Shown here in pieces: positions 16,401-24,929 of a stretch of DNA of 26,573 nt. Made by a program: the position numbers and the translations under genes. The notes beneath the pieces were generated by a model that did not search any database, was not told the origin of the DNA, and saw nothing but the letters and a program-made list of their open reading frames with translations. Within the stretch, counting starts at the first letter, position 1. Each line of letters begins with the position of its first letter. The stretch comes from a virus. The stretch covers positions 1 to 26,573 of IMG/VR virus record IMGVR_UViG_3300042458_001013; one strand, 5' to 3'.

Positions 16401-19400
16401 TACCAGACGTACCGCTTGTGCCAGAAGTTCCACTACTACCATTTGAACCAGATGTGCCAGAAGTTCCTGATGTACCAGAAGTTCCCGATGTGCCAGCAGT
16501 TCCTGCCGAACCTGTACTACCATTACTTCCACTTGTACCAGAAGTTCCTGATGTGCCACTTGTTCCTGATGTTCCACTACTTCCAGAAGTTCCTGATGTG
16601 CCAGAACTTCCCGATGTTCCTGATGTGCCAGAACTTCCCGATGTGCCAGAAGTTCCTGATGTACCTCTAGTTCCAGAAGTTCCCGATGTGCCAGATGACC
16701 CAGAAGTTCCTGATGTACCGCTTGTACCATCCACTCCACTCGTACCAGAAGTTCCTGATGTACCACTCGTACCGCTTGTGCCAGAAGTTCCTGATGTACC
16801 GCTTGTGCCGCTTGTACCAGAAGTTCCTGATGTGCCAGAAGTTCCTGAAGAACCTTCACTACCAGAGGTTCCCGATGTTCCACTACTTCCGCTTGTACCA
16901 GATGAACCTTCACTACCAGAAGTTCCTGATGTACCAGACGTACCAGAACTTCCACTCTCTCCGCTTGTACCAGAAGTTCCTGATGTACCTGATGTGCCAT
17001 CCGTACCACTTACTCCAGAAGTTCCTGAAGTACCAGAAGAACCAACTGCAGCTGCTATATTTCTATATGCTAATTTTTTTGATATAGTATCCCATATTAC
17101 TACTTGCTCATAAGATGCGGATGGTAAATTTCCTAACAATACACTACCACTAACTCCCAAACTTCCACTAACAGTTAAGTTTGCGTTAATACTACTATCT
17201 TTGTTTACCTGTAAGAATGATGCTGTATTTACTCCTTCCGCATTTAGAGCGTAAAGAGCGTATGATGCGGTAAATGCTAATGAAGCAGTACCAACCAACA
17301 TCGAAGAAGTTTGTGAACTAAGTAAATCACCAGTACCAGTACCACCAGTACCACCGCCACCTAATATTCTTACTAATACACCATCTGAACCAGACGATAT
17401 TACATCAACACCAGAACCAGTAAAATGAATTTTTCCTACTTGTGCTTTTACTAATGAACTCGTTTGGTATATAAATAATTCAGTACCACCACCTACACCT
17501 GCGTTTAATGCGTAAGATGCGGTTAATGCGTAAGAAGAACTTACTGCACTAAATACAGCCATTGATGATGTTTGTGAATTTCTTACAAAATTTTCTAAAT
17601 CACCCAATGCTGCCAATGCCCCACTATCAAATCCAACAATACTTTCAGCTATACCAGCTCTAATTGCGTATGATGATGATAAAACATTACCAACTACTCT
17701 ATCACCAGTTATTGTTCCATTGATTAATGAACCACCACTACCAATTACAACATGCCCACTAGTCAATCCACTAAATACAATTTGAATAGTATCATCATCA
17801 ATTGATTTTATTGTGCCAGGTAAAATTTGGTCTTCCGAACCAGTAGCATAAACCTGAACCATTGGGTATCTGATTCCTAAATTATGTACAATAGTTAAAT
17901 TACTTACATTATTAAATGATACAGTTTCAGTTAATGAAGTTTCAGGTTGTGGAATAAAATATCCTCTATTCTCATCAAATCTTAAAATATCATACTGCGC
18001 CGATGCAGTTGGTCCTACTCCTTGGAAATTATATGTACCTAAGAATGAACCACTTACTAATGGAGCAAATACTCTATTTGAAGCAGTAATATCAGTTGCA
18101 GTTAAATCATTACCAACATAAAGATTACCCCAAATTGATGAAGATGTATTTACTACAAATCCTTTATCAGGAGAAATTGATGCGGTATATGAACCACTCT
18201 TTAATATAAATGTTTCAAATGATAAGTTAGCAATATTGATGTTAGTTAATCCACTACCATCTCCAATGAAAGCAGAACCAGAAGAAAGTATAACGTTTCC
18301 ACCAGTAACAAATAATCCACCACTAACACTTAAATTACCAGACACAAATGTCCTAGTACCAATTTCCAAACCTTTGTTTGGAGATATTACCGCCTGAACT
18401 GAACCTGATATAATTCTATCTAATTTAAGGTCTTGTAATGCGTTTGCAGGAATGTTAAATAATCCACCACCATCACCTATATAAAGTGCTGCAGTTATTG
18501 GTACGTTTACATCTAATTTTTCTGGGTCAATAATAGCAACACCAGAACCAGAATTAATTTTAAATAATTCAAGTCCTTCAATTGATTCCGGTGGGATATT
18601 AAATAATCCACTACCATCACCATAGTAAACAGATGCGGTAATTGAACCACTAATTGCTACTGATGATGTAAATTGAGATTTATATGAACCAGAAGATGGT
18701 GCTGTAATTACTTGGAATAGTTCACCACTTGCCACCGATGCAGTTGCTGAACCACTTGCTATCAATGGTGCGGCTGATGCTTGTACGTTTGTTATAAATC
18801 TACCATCACCAAAAAGAAATCCTCTTGCTGTTAAATCATCTGCTCTTAATGAACCACTAACATCAATTGAACCAGTAAATCTAGAACCAATAGCCGAACC
18901 AGTTACAGCAGTTGTTACTATAAATGTATCTCCACTTTGAACGGATGCCGTTGCAGAACCACTACCAATGAATGGTGCAGCTGCTGCTTGTACGTTTGTA
19001 ATATATCTACCATCACCAACAAAGAATTGAGATTGTACGCTACCACTAACATCCACACTACCCGTTATACGAGTACCAATTTGATAATCAAGCCCAGAAC
19101 CAGTTGCTCCAGTAGTTACTATAAATGTATCACCACTTGTTACAGAAGCTGTTGCAGAACCACTTGCTATTAATGGAGATGCTGCCGCTTGTACATTTGT
19201 TATAAATCTACCATCACCAATAAAAAATCCATCATTTGATAATCGTACACTTCCACTTACTGAAATACTTCCACTAAATTGTGAACCACTATCTTGCGAT
19301 TGAACTCTAAATCCAAAATTAGGAGATACTGATGCAGTTACCGAACCGGATTTAATTTCCGTTGATACTAATGCATCTTCCGTTAATGCTGAACGAGGAA

Positions 19401-22400
19401 TGTTTCTAAGATATGTTCCATCCGCAAATATAAATGATGATGAATTTATAAATAGTCCTCCACTGTTTTCGTTTATAAACAAACTACCACTTACATCAAC
19501 CGAACCAGTAAATTTAGAAGCGATTTGAGTTTTATATATAAAATCTGGGTTACCATCTAATACATTTATAACTCCCGCCATTGATGAATGGAATTCACAA
19601 TTATAATATAATGTATTTGGTGCACTTCCAGAAACTAAAAATCTTATTTGTCCATTATCTTCACCATTATTTGTAACCCAACTATTATAAAAATTACTAT
19701 TACCAATGCCAGGTGTTTGATTAATCCAAAATGGATGCCCACTTGCATTTACATTAAAAACATATTCATAATTTCTATGTAATGTAAGTGTAGGATTTGA
19801 ACCACTTATTAACCTATTACTTATATTATAATTGCCACTTCCATCATTAGTTACAATGAATACATTATCAAATTCCAAAGAAGATGTAAATGGAGTTTTA
19901 ACTACGAATCCAAAATCAGGTGAAACCGATGCAGTTACAGAACCAGATTTAATTTCTGCTGAAACCAATGCATCTTCCGTTAATGCTGCTCTAGGAATAT
20001 TTCTTAAAAAAGTACCTTGTGCGTATATGAATGATGATGAATCAATTCTAATACTTCCACTAAAGTCAGAACCACTTTCAAATGATGCTACTCTAAATCC
20101 AAAATTAGGAGATACAGATGCAGTTACACTACCACTAGCAATTCTAACAGTATCCCCAGATATTGCAGATTGTGGAATATCAAATAATCCTTTACCGCTA
20201 CCACTAAACATTGAAGCGGTAATATTTCCATCAACTTTAGTTTCTCCAATTAATGTTATTTCAGCTGGAACATATAATGCATCTACTACATTGATAGTAC
20301 CTGCCATTGATGAGTGTAATTGGCAATTATAATATAATGTATTTGGTGCACTACCAGAAACTAAAAATGTTATAACACCAACATCATCTCCATTATTAGT
20401 TATCCAAGAATCGTATGCATTATTAGTACCAATGCCACTTACCGATTTAATCCAAAATGGATGGCCTGATGCATTAACATTAAATACATATTCTACATTT
20501 CTAACTAAAGTTAAAGTTGGGTTTGAACCACTTACTAATCCGTTACTAATATTATATAAACCAGAACCATCATTAGTTACCGTAAATACAGTATCTATAT
20601 CATAGTGTGGTATTTCTCTTGCCGATGATGATACAATAAAACTTCCACTAATTGTAGAGAATGTATTTACTCTAAGACCATAATCTGGCGAAATCGATGC
20701 CGTTGCCGAACCACTTGCAATTCTATTAATTTTAAATGATAATGCTGATTCAGGAATATCACTTAATCCACCACCACTACCACTAAAGAACGAGCCACTT
20801 TCAACTCTAATATATCCACCACTTACAAATAAACTACCACTAAATTGTGAACCGCTTTCAATTGATGTTACTTTAAATCCTTCATCAGGACTTACCGAAG
20901 CAGTTACACTACCACTTTTAATTTCAACACTTAATAAAGCGTCTTGTGTTAATGCAGAACGAGGTATGTTTCTAAGATATGTACCTTCAGAAAATATAAA
21001 TGAAGATGAATCAATTAAAACACTACCACTAAATGATGAACCACTTTCAAATGATTCAACTATAAATCCAAAATTAGGAGATACAGATGCAGTTACACTA
21101 CCACTAGCAATTCTTTTTAATTCTTCAGATAATGCTGAGAATGGAATATCCGTTAAACCAGCACCACTACCACTAAATACCGATGCTGATACCGACCCAG
21201 AGAAATTGGATACTGATGCAAATACTTCAAATCCTCTATCAGGAGAAACTGATGCAGTTACACTACCACTAAATATTTTTGAAAGGTCTAAATCTGCTAA
21301 TGCCGATAATGGTATATCATATAATCTTGCACCACTACCAGAATATGAACCAGAGTATAATTCTATACCACTGCCACTTACAAAAATAGAACCTGTAAAC
21401 TGAGAACCGCTTTCTATTGATTCAACTTTAAATCCAAATTGAGGAGAAACAGATGCTGTTACGCTACCACTTTTAATTTCAGTACTTAATAAAGCATCTG
21501 GCGTTAAAGCTGCTCTTGGTATATTAAATAAGTTTGCACCACTACCAGAATAAGTTGAACCAGAAGTAATTGAAACATTTCCATTTACAAGCACACTACC
21601 ACTTATACTCACACTACCACTAAAGGCAGAACCCCTTTCAACTGATGTTACAATAAATCCAGTAATATTATCAACTGATGCAGTAACAGAACCAGAAACT
21701 ATTTTTGATGATAATTGAGGAGGTACTGATATATTAGTTAATTTACTACCATCACCTTCAAAAAATGCAGCTAATACAGAACCAGTAACATATACTGAAC
21801 CACTTATATCAATAGAACCTGTAAATTGTGAACCACTTTCCAATGATTCAACTCTAAAGCCATCATCAGGATTTACTGATGCCGTTATACTTCCACTTGC
21901 TATTCTGAATGAATCTCCAGTAAAAGCAGAACGAGGTATATTAAACAATCCAGCACCATCACCTTGTATAAATGATGCTGAGAATGAACCAGTAAATTCT
22001 CTTGCTTTTACAACATCTCTTACAAATAAACTTCCAGTAATAACTTCATCGCCATATATAAGAACACCACTATTTCTTTCAACTAATTGGTCTACTATAT
22101 TAATAGTACCATACATAGCAGGTCCGTTCTGAGAATTATAATATAATGTATTTGGTGCGTTTGAAGGTACTGCAAATGTTATAGTACCATTATCTACTCC
22201 GTTATTAGTTACACCATCACTATAAGCTCCACCAGTCCCAGTACTAATTTCAGTTTTAATCCAAAATGGTTGAGTTGGTGCCGTTATATTGAATGTATAT
22301 TCTATACCCCTTACTAAAGATATTGTAGGATTTTGTCTTGTAGTATCACCATCAAATTGATATGCCGCGTTTGAATCATTTACTACACTAAATACTGTTT

Positions 22401-23919
22401 TTAAAGATTCAGTTGCGTAATATTTTGCAGATGCTGATATTATCATACTACCACTAAAGGTAGAGAACGTATTTACTATAAGTCCATTATTAGGAGAAAT
22501 TGATGCTGTTGCAGAACCACTACTAATTTTTGTTAAATCTAAATCTTTTAATGCCTTTACAGGAATATCAAATAATCGTTCACCACTACCAGAAAAAGAT
22601 GAACCAGAAGTTATTTCTATACCTCTAGCCCCACTTACAAAAAGTGAACCTGTGAATTGAGAACCTGTTTGTTCCGATATTACTCTAAATCCAAAATCAG
22701 GAGAAGTTGATGCAGTTACACTACCACTTGCTATTAATGTTGCTACTAACGCATCAGGAGTTAAGGCAGAACGAGGTATATTAAATAATTTTTCACCACT
22801 ACCACTATAATATGCACCAACTGCTAATTCAACATTGCCACTTACAAATAAACTACCAGTAAATTGAGAACCAAATTCAGCAGATTTTACTACAAGTCCA
22901 ATATTTGGTGCAACGGAAGCAGTTACACTACCACTTGCTATTAATGTTGCATCTTCCGATAAAGCTGATTGTGGGATATCAAATAATCCTCTACCAGAAC
23001 CAGAATACATTGATGCGGTTATTGTTGTATTAACTACCAATCCTAAGTTTGGTGAAATTGATGCAGTTGCAGAACCACTAGCAATTCTAGTTGATACCAA
23101 TGAATCAATATTTAGTGCTGAGAATGGGATATTAAATAATCCCTCACCACTACCACTAAAGAATCCACTTCCAGATGGTATTGTTATATTTCCACTTACA
23201 AAAAGAGAACCAGTAAATGTAGAACCACTTACTGTTGATGTTACTAAAAAACCTTCATTTGGTGATACCGATGCGGTTACCGAACCTGTTACTAATCTTG
23301 TTGCTTGAGGTAAATTAAATATATCTCTACCATCCCCAAAGAAAGAACCGGTAAATGAACTACTTATTGATTGTGATGCAGTTATGTCATTTACAATAAT
23401 AGATGAACTAACTAATACAGAACCAGTAAATTGTTGTCTATCATCATAATTATCACCAAAAACATTTGAGCCTGATGAATAAATTATAGAAGATGAAATA
23501 TAATTTACAATTATACTTTCAGCATAGATTGTATCATCAACATAAAGGTCACCTTGAATTCTAGTGTTTGTATTTACAACTAAATTTCCTTCTACAAAAG
23601 ATGCAGTTGCTGAACCACTAGCTATTTTAGTAGCAGCTGGTAAATTAAATAATCCTTCACCATCGCCAATAAATGAACCAGTAAATGAACCTGTAAATTG
23701 TCCAGTTACTCTATCTAAATCTAAACTTCTTACAAATCCTCTATTACCCTGGTCATCCGAAACTACAATAGCTGGATTTGTTAATAGTGAAGCAGAAAAG
23801 TTAGGAACACCTAAATTCGGCTCTGCTTGGGATAAATCCAAGAATTGATACCTGTCAGATGTTACATTTTTCGGGCTTACAACCCTTACCCTGCCCGTTA
23901 ATAGATTACTTATTGCCAT
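13444..23919 (-). CDS. Giant modular fibre protein with 22 beta modules, cupredoxin-like inserts and Gly-X-Y region
   Basis: The 3491-aa product is one of two giant fibres here. Residues 1-80 are unique and probably attach to the virion. From ~83 to ~1915 there are about 22 modules built on [GD]-[GS]-G-x-x-LFNIP-x-SAL and [RK]-I-x-SGS-[VA]-TASVSP-x-x-GF. Three cupredoxin-like domains are inserted at 507-610, 1109-1213 and 1351-1455. Residues ~1990-2050 hold a VHNLG ... GHVVIGSGG unit, followed by [14 protein letters not shown] repeats, both familiar from phage fibres. Residues 2293-3331 are Gly-X-Y repeats, twelve of them broken by DGTFFG. The last 160 residues are a beta domain (LTGTTNNA ... 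[18 protein letters not shown]) with no S74 protease. Two promoter-like motifs lie upstream. The fibre role is strongly supported; what the copper-type domains do is unknown. Confidence 0.9.
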   Translation of the reverse strand: MAISNLLTGRVRVVSPKNVTSDRYQFLDLSQAEPNLGVPNFSASLLTNPAIVVSDDQGNRGFVRSLDLDRVTGQFTGSFTGSFIGDGEGLFNLPAATKIASGSATASFVEGNLVVNTNTRIQGDLYVDDTIYAESIIVNYISSSIIYSSGSNVFGDNYDDRQQFTGSVLVSSSIIVNDITASQSISSSFTGSFFGDGRDIFNLPQATRLVTGSVTASVSPNEGFLVTSTVSGSTFTGSLFVSGNITIPSGSGFFSGSGEGLFNIPFSALNIDSLVSTRIASGSATASISPNLGLVVNTTITASMYSGSGRGLFDIPQSALSEDATLIASGSVTASVAPNIGLVVKSAEFGSQFTGSLFVSGNVELAVGAYYSGSGEKLFNIPRSALTPDALVATLIASGSVTASTSPDFGFRVISEQTGSQFTGSLFVSGARGIEITSGSSFSGSGERLFDIPVKALKDLDLTKISSGSATASISPNNGLIVNTFSTFSGSMIISASAKYYATESLKTVFSVVNDSNAAYQFDGDTTRQNPTISLVRGIEYTFNITAPTQPFWIKTEISTGTGGAYSDGVTNNGVDNGTITFAVPSNAPNTLYYNSQNGPAMYGTINIVDQLVERNSGVLIYGDEVITGSLFVRDVVKAREFTGSFSASFIQGDGAGLFNIPRSAFTGDSFRIASGSITASVNPDDGFRVESLESGSQFTGSIDISGSVYVTGSVLAAFFEGDGSKLTNISVPPQLSSKIVSGSVTASVDNITGFIVTSVERGSAFSGSVSISGSVLVNGNVSITSGSTYSGSGANLFNIPRAALTPDALLSTEIKSGSVTASVSPQFGFKVESIESGSQFTGSIFVSGSGIELYSGSYSGSGARLYDIPLSALADLDLSKIFSGSVTASVSPDRGFEVFASVSNFSGSVSASVFSGSGAGLTDIPFSALSEELKRIASGSVTASVSPNFGFIVESFESGSSFSGSVLIDSSSFIFSEGTYLRNIPRSALTQDALLSVEIKSGSVTASVSPDEGFKVTSIESGSQFSGSLFVSGGYIRVESGSFFSGSGGGLSDIPESALSFKINRIASGSATASISPDYGLRVNTFSTISGSFIVSSSAREIPHYDIDTVFTVTNDGSGLYNISNGLVSGSNPTLTLVRNVEYVFNVNASGHPFWIKSVSGIGTNNAYDSWITNNGDDVGVITFLVSGSAPNTLYYNCQLHSSMAGTINVVDALYVPAEITLIGETKVDGNITASMFSGSGKGLFDIPQSAISGDTVRIASGSVTASVSPNFGFRVASFESGSDFSGSIRIDSSSFIYAQGTFLRNIPRAALTEDALVSAEIKSGSVTASVSPDFGFVVKTPFTSSLEFDNVFIVTNDGSGNYNISNRLISGSNPTLTLHRNYEYVFNVNASGHPFWINQTPGIGNSNFYNSWVTNNGEDNGQIRFLVSGSAPNTLYYNCEFHSSMAGVINVLDGNPDFIYKTQIASKFTGSVDVSGSLFINENSGGLFINSSSFIFADGTYLRNIPRSALTEDALVSTEIKSGSVTASVSPNFGFRVQSQDSGSQFSGSISVSGSVRLSNDGFFIGDGRFITNVQAAASPLIASGSATASVTSGDTFIVTTGATGSGLDYQIGTRITGSVDVSGSVQSQFFVGDGRYITNVQAAAAPFIGSGSATASVQSGDTFIVTTAVTGSAIGSRFTGSIDVSGSLRADDLTARGFLFGDGRFITNVQASAAPLIASGSATASVASGELFQVITAPSSGSYKSQFTSSVAISGSITASVYYGDGSGLFNIPPESIEGLELFKINSGSGVAIIDPEKLDVNVPITAALYIGDGGGLFNIPANALQDLKLDRIISGSVQAVISPNKGLEIGTRTFVSGNLSVSGGLFVTGGNVILSSGSAFIGDGSGLTNINIANLSFETFILKSGSYTASISPDKGFVVNTSSSIWGNLYVGNDLTATDITASNRVFAPLVSGSFLGTYNFQGVGPTASAQYDILRFDENRGYFIPQPETSLTETVSFNNVSNLTIVHNLGIRYPMVQVYATGSEDQILPGTIKSIDDDTIQIVFSGLTSGHVVIGSGGSLINGTITGDRVVGNVLSSSYAIRAGIAESIVGFDSGALAALGDLENFVRNSQTSSMAVFSAVSSSYALTASYALNAGVGGGTELFIYQTSSLVKAQVGKIHFTGSGVDVISSGSDGVLVRILGGGGTGGTGTGDLLSSQTSSMLVGTASLAFTASYALYALNAEGVNTASFLQVNKDSSINANLTVSGSLGVSGSVLLGNLPSASYEQVVIWDTISKKLAYRNIAAAVGSSGTSGTSGVSGTDGTSGTSGTSGTSGESGSSGTSGTSGTSGSEGSSGTSGSSGTSGTSGSEGSSGTSGTSGTSGTSGTSGTSGTSGTSGTSGTSGTSGTSGVDGTSGTSGTSGSSGTSGTSGTRGTSGTSGTSGSSGTSGTSGSSGTSGTSGSSGTSGTSGTSGTSGTSGSNGSTGSAGTAGTSGTSGTSGTSGTSGSNGSSGTSGTSGTSGSSGTAGTSGTAGESGSAGTSGTSGTSGSSGTSGTSGSTGSSGTSGTSGSDGEAGSSGTSGSSGTSGTSGSTGSSGTSGSSGTSGTSGTSGSDGTSGSSGTSGTSGTSGTSGTSGTSGSEGSSGTSGTSGTSGSSGTSGTSGTSGTSGTSGTEGTSGSSGTSGSSGTSGTSGTNGSEGTSGTSGTSGTSGTSGLDGTSGTSGTSGTSGISGSDGTSGTSGTSGTSGSDGTSGTSGTSGTNGSAGTSGTNGSEGTSGTSGIDGTSGTSGSDGTSGTSGSNGTSGTSGTSGTNGSEGTSGTSGTSGSDGTSGTSGSDGTSGTSGVSGTSGTSGTSGLDGTYFGSSGTSGESGSSGTSGTSGVNGSDGTSGIDGTSGTSGQDGTFFGSSGTSGASGSSGTSGTSGTSGINGSDGTSGTSGTSGLDGTFFGSSGTSGASGSSGTSGENGTNGTSGISGTDGTSGTSGLDGTFFGSSGTSGESGTSGTSGTSGTSGTSGTSGTSGQDGTFFGSSGTSGTSGTSGENGTSGTSGISGTDGTSGTSGLDGTMFGSSGTSGISGTSGTSGESGTSGTSGTSGTSGLDGTFFGSSGTSGTSGTSGTSGENGTNGTSGTSGTSGTSGFDGTFFGSSGTSGTSGTSGTSGVSGSSGTSGTSGTSGFDGTFFGSSGTSGTSGTSGTSGVSGSSGTSGTSGTSGLDGTLFGSSGTSGTSGTSGTSGISGSNGTSGTSGTSGFDGTFFGSSGTSGTSGSAGTSGLTSTSGTSGTSGTSGLDGTFFGSSGTSGANGSTGAAGSSGTSGTNAPGFTSGTSGISGSSGTSAVGFSSGTSGTSGLQITGTTNNAVLTYIDSPIGVQAEPNLTFDGTTISLTGNIGASGYISSTNYIASTTFRETYSDLSTGGSVTLDLSTANNFRRQFNGTSTITFTNPPASNAFGFTLVVVNAGAYSITWPASIDWAGGSAPILTSSGVDVLVFYTFNGGTTYYGFVAGKNLS
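13927..17043 (-). repeat. Collagen-like Gly-X-Y region, ~1040 residues, of the 3491-aa fibre
   Basis: Residues 2293-3331 follow a Gly-X-Y rhythm dominated by GTS and GSS, again without Pro except in one GTNAPGF piece near the end. Unlike the S74 fibre region it holds many acidic triplets (GSE, GSD, GTD, GLD, GES) and only one Arg that I noticed. The acidic triplets are spread through the whole region. If extended like a collagen helix (about 0.29 nm per residue) it would be about 300 nm long, but no fold is proven. Confidence 0.9.
14090..15400 (-). repeat. Twelve DGTFFG register breaks in the Gly-X-Y region
   Basis: Between residues ~2840 and ~3277 the unit [LQF]-DGT-[FYML]-FGSSGTSG recurs twelve times. 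Unit lengths are 37, 40 or 43 residues, always one more than a multiple of three. Each break is a Gly-T-F-F tetrapeptide that inserts one residue and restores the Gly rhythm afterwards. At DNA level this is a tandem repeat of 111-129 bases. Confidence 0.88.
19555..19869 (-). other. Cupredoxin-like domain, copy 3 (residues 1351-1455), ligands kept
   Basis: About 105 residues in a beta-sandwich pattern. [20 protein letters not shown] leads to the ligand His1395 (SGHPFW), and the end reads [12 protein letters not shown] with Cys1441, His1444 and Met1447. The spacing His-x45-Cys-x2-His-x2-Met resembles type 1 copper proteins such as plastocyanin (His37, Cys84, His87, Met92). Copper binding itself is inferred. 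Confidence 0.65.
20281..20595 (-). other. Cupredoxin-like domain, copy 2 (residues 1109-1213), ligands kept
   Basis: It is closely related to copy 3 and has the same ligand spacing: His1153 in SGHPFWIK, then Cys1199, His1202 and Met1205 in [12 protein letters not shown]. It is preceded by a [17 protein letters not shown] linker that also precedes copy 1, so copies 1 and 2 appear to have been duplicated with their flank. Confidence 0.65.
22090..22401 (-). other. Cupredoxin-like domain, copy 1 (residues 507-610), ligands lost
   Basis: It aligns with copies 2 and 3 over its full length, including [16 protein letters not shown] and the NTLYYN strand, and keeps the 46-residue distance between the first and second ligand positions. 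His is replaced by Gln550, Cys by Ser596 and the second His by Gly599. Only Met602 remains. It should keep the fold but not a type 1 copper site. Confidence 0.6.
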
Positions 23920-23939
23920 GCGTTACATTCCAGCTTTGT

Positions 23940-23968
23940 TATAAATATAGAGAATCCCTTATAAATAT
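23940..23968 (-). promoter_or_regulatory. Double putative late promoter motif before the 3491-aa fibre gene
   Basis: Two copies lie on the coding strand: TATATTTATA ending 20 bases before the ATG at 23919, and ATATTTATA ending 40 bases before it. It is the only gap with two copies and belongs to the longest gene, which may need strong transcription. Confidence 0.45.
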
Positions 23969-23986
23969 CAATCAATGATATTATTG

Positions 23987-24904
23987 TTATTCATTTGCAC
24001 TTTCTAACAAGGAAAGAACCACAGTTAATTCGGTTGAACCAGAAACAATAAATCCATAAGTTTCTTCTAATACTAATTTACCAGAAACCACCGGTGAAAG
24101 TGAATCTGCTGGCGGAATTGTTACATTTGTTACTAATCTTACCGCCTCTTGCTCAACAAATACAGGAGATTCAATTGTAGCTTTGATAACATCTACCAAA
24201 GAATTCACCACATATATAGATGCTGATATACCTGCTGTTGTACCATTTACAAATCCATCTAACACAGATTGAGTAACTCCACTTTGAAATAATAATGGTG
24301 AAAGTGCAGAACCGGTTACAGATTCGTTTTTTATAATTTGATTTGATAATACTTTTAAGTAATCTAAAGCAAATATAGATGCAGAATATTCAGTAGTATC
24401 AATAAGCGATACTCCATTTTTATCAAAGTATGCTTTTGCTGCTTTATTTGTTCTGATTGTTGTATTATTAGCTATATCATATTTTATTGCATCTACATCA
24501 TCTAAAGTGTTTTGTTCAAAATAAGATGATATAAAAGTAAATGGAGTTTCCGATAAACTATTTTGATTATTAGTATATGCTGCTATTTCTTTTCTTAAAA
24601 ATTGTCTATTTGAGTTTAATAGTAAAGATGCGCTAGCAAAACTACCACTAAAATTTAATAAAGATACAGAAGAACTTATAAATGAACTACCACTATATAC
24701 ATTTCCAAATTCAGGTACAGGTATTTCTTTATTTGATGTTACAAATATAGTTACAGGTTGTGTTACCAAACTATTATTTGTAATTTGACAAGATAACACA
24801 ATTGATGATACACCTGCGGGAGTTGCATATATTTCATCTTGCTCACCAGTCAGTCCTGTTACTACTGACTGGAATCGATTTAACGGTACAAAAACTTCTG
24901 CCAT
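23987..24904 (-). CDS. Structural protein: small beta domain split by an inserted repeat unit
   Basis: The 305-aa product is not a known enzyme. Residues 25-59 (EIYATPAGVSSIVLSCQITN and on to VTIFVTSNK) match the first half of the 110-aa protein at 11404-11736. Residues 259-304 (TNVTIPPADSLSPVVSGK, LVLEETYGFIV, TELTVVLSLLE) match its second half. The ~200 residues between look like a diverged copy of the repeat in the gene just upstream: LLLNSNRQFLRKEIAAYT (95-111) compares with LLRKNREFIQNETLAYL, and FALDYLKVLSNQIIKN (178-193) with the GINYASRIAQKIAQN segment. The motif Cys and YGGNER are not conserved. It begins 25 bases after the upstream stop, with an A-rich leader, so the two genes are cotranscribed. 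A connector or fibre-attachment role next to the giant fibre is plausible but unproven. Confidence 0.75.
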   Translation of the reverse strand: MAEVFVPLNRFQSVVTGLTGEQDEIYATPAGVSSIVLSCQITNNSLVTQPVTIFVTSNKEIPVPEFGNVYSGSSFISSSVSLLNFSGSFASASLLLNSNRQFLRKEIAAYTNNQNSLSETPFTFISSYFEQNTLDDVDAIKYDIANNTTIRTNKAAKAYFDKNGVSLIDTTEYSASIFALDYLKVLSNQIIKNESVTGSALSPLLFQSGVTQSVLDGFVNGTTAGISASIYVVNSLVDVIKATIESPVFVEQEAVRLVTNVTIPPADSLSPVVSGKLVLEETYGFIVSGSTELTVVLSLLESANE

Positions 24905-24929
24905 TTCTTTTTATTTTTTATTTTCTTTT

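Larger units (their letters stand above)
18180..23680 (-). repeat. About 22 tandem GDG-LFNIP/SGSVTAS modules
   Basis: I counted 22 copies of a module with a GDG or GSG turn, an L-F-[ND]-IP strand, usually a short SAL-x-x-D-[AS]-L helix, then [RK]-I-x-SGS-[VA]-TASVSP and GF-x-V-x-S, often followed by [13 protein letters not shown]. The mean length is about 80 residues, with the cupredoxin-like domains inserted. A single related unit (GDGSGLFNI ... SGSVTAQISP) sits in the S74 fibre. They look like stacked beta modules of a fibre shaft. Confidence 0.85.

Noticed and set aside
13927-17043. Possible CRISPR array or satellite because of short regular DNA repeats
   Set aside because: The repeats are contiguous 9/18-base units without spacers and are in frame within a long coding region.
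14273-17113. Plus-strand open frame of 946 codons reading PEVPDVP-like repeats
   Set aside because: It is the reverse complement of the Gly-Thr-Ser repeats. The repeat units contain no stop in this frame, so a long frame appears automatically. The minus-strand frame continues into clear fibre domains on both sides.
3746-23919. Diversity-generating retroelement acting on the fibre modules
   Set aside because: No reverse transcriptase, template repeat or adenine-biased variable repeat is visible in the window. The module differences look like ordinary divergence.
23965-23981. Small inverted repeat ATATCA ... TGATAT after the 305-aa gene as a terminator
   Set aside because: Only a 6-bp AT-rich stem without a clear T run; too weak to call, and it overlaps the promoter-like motif.
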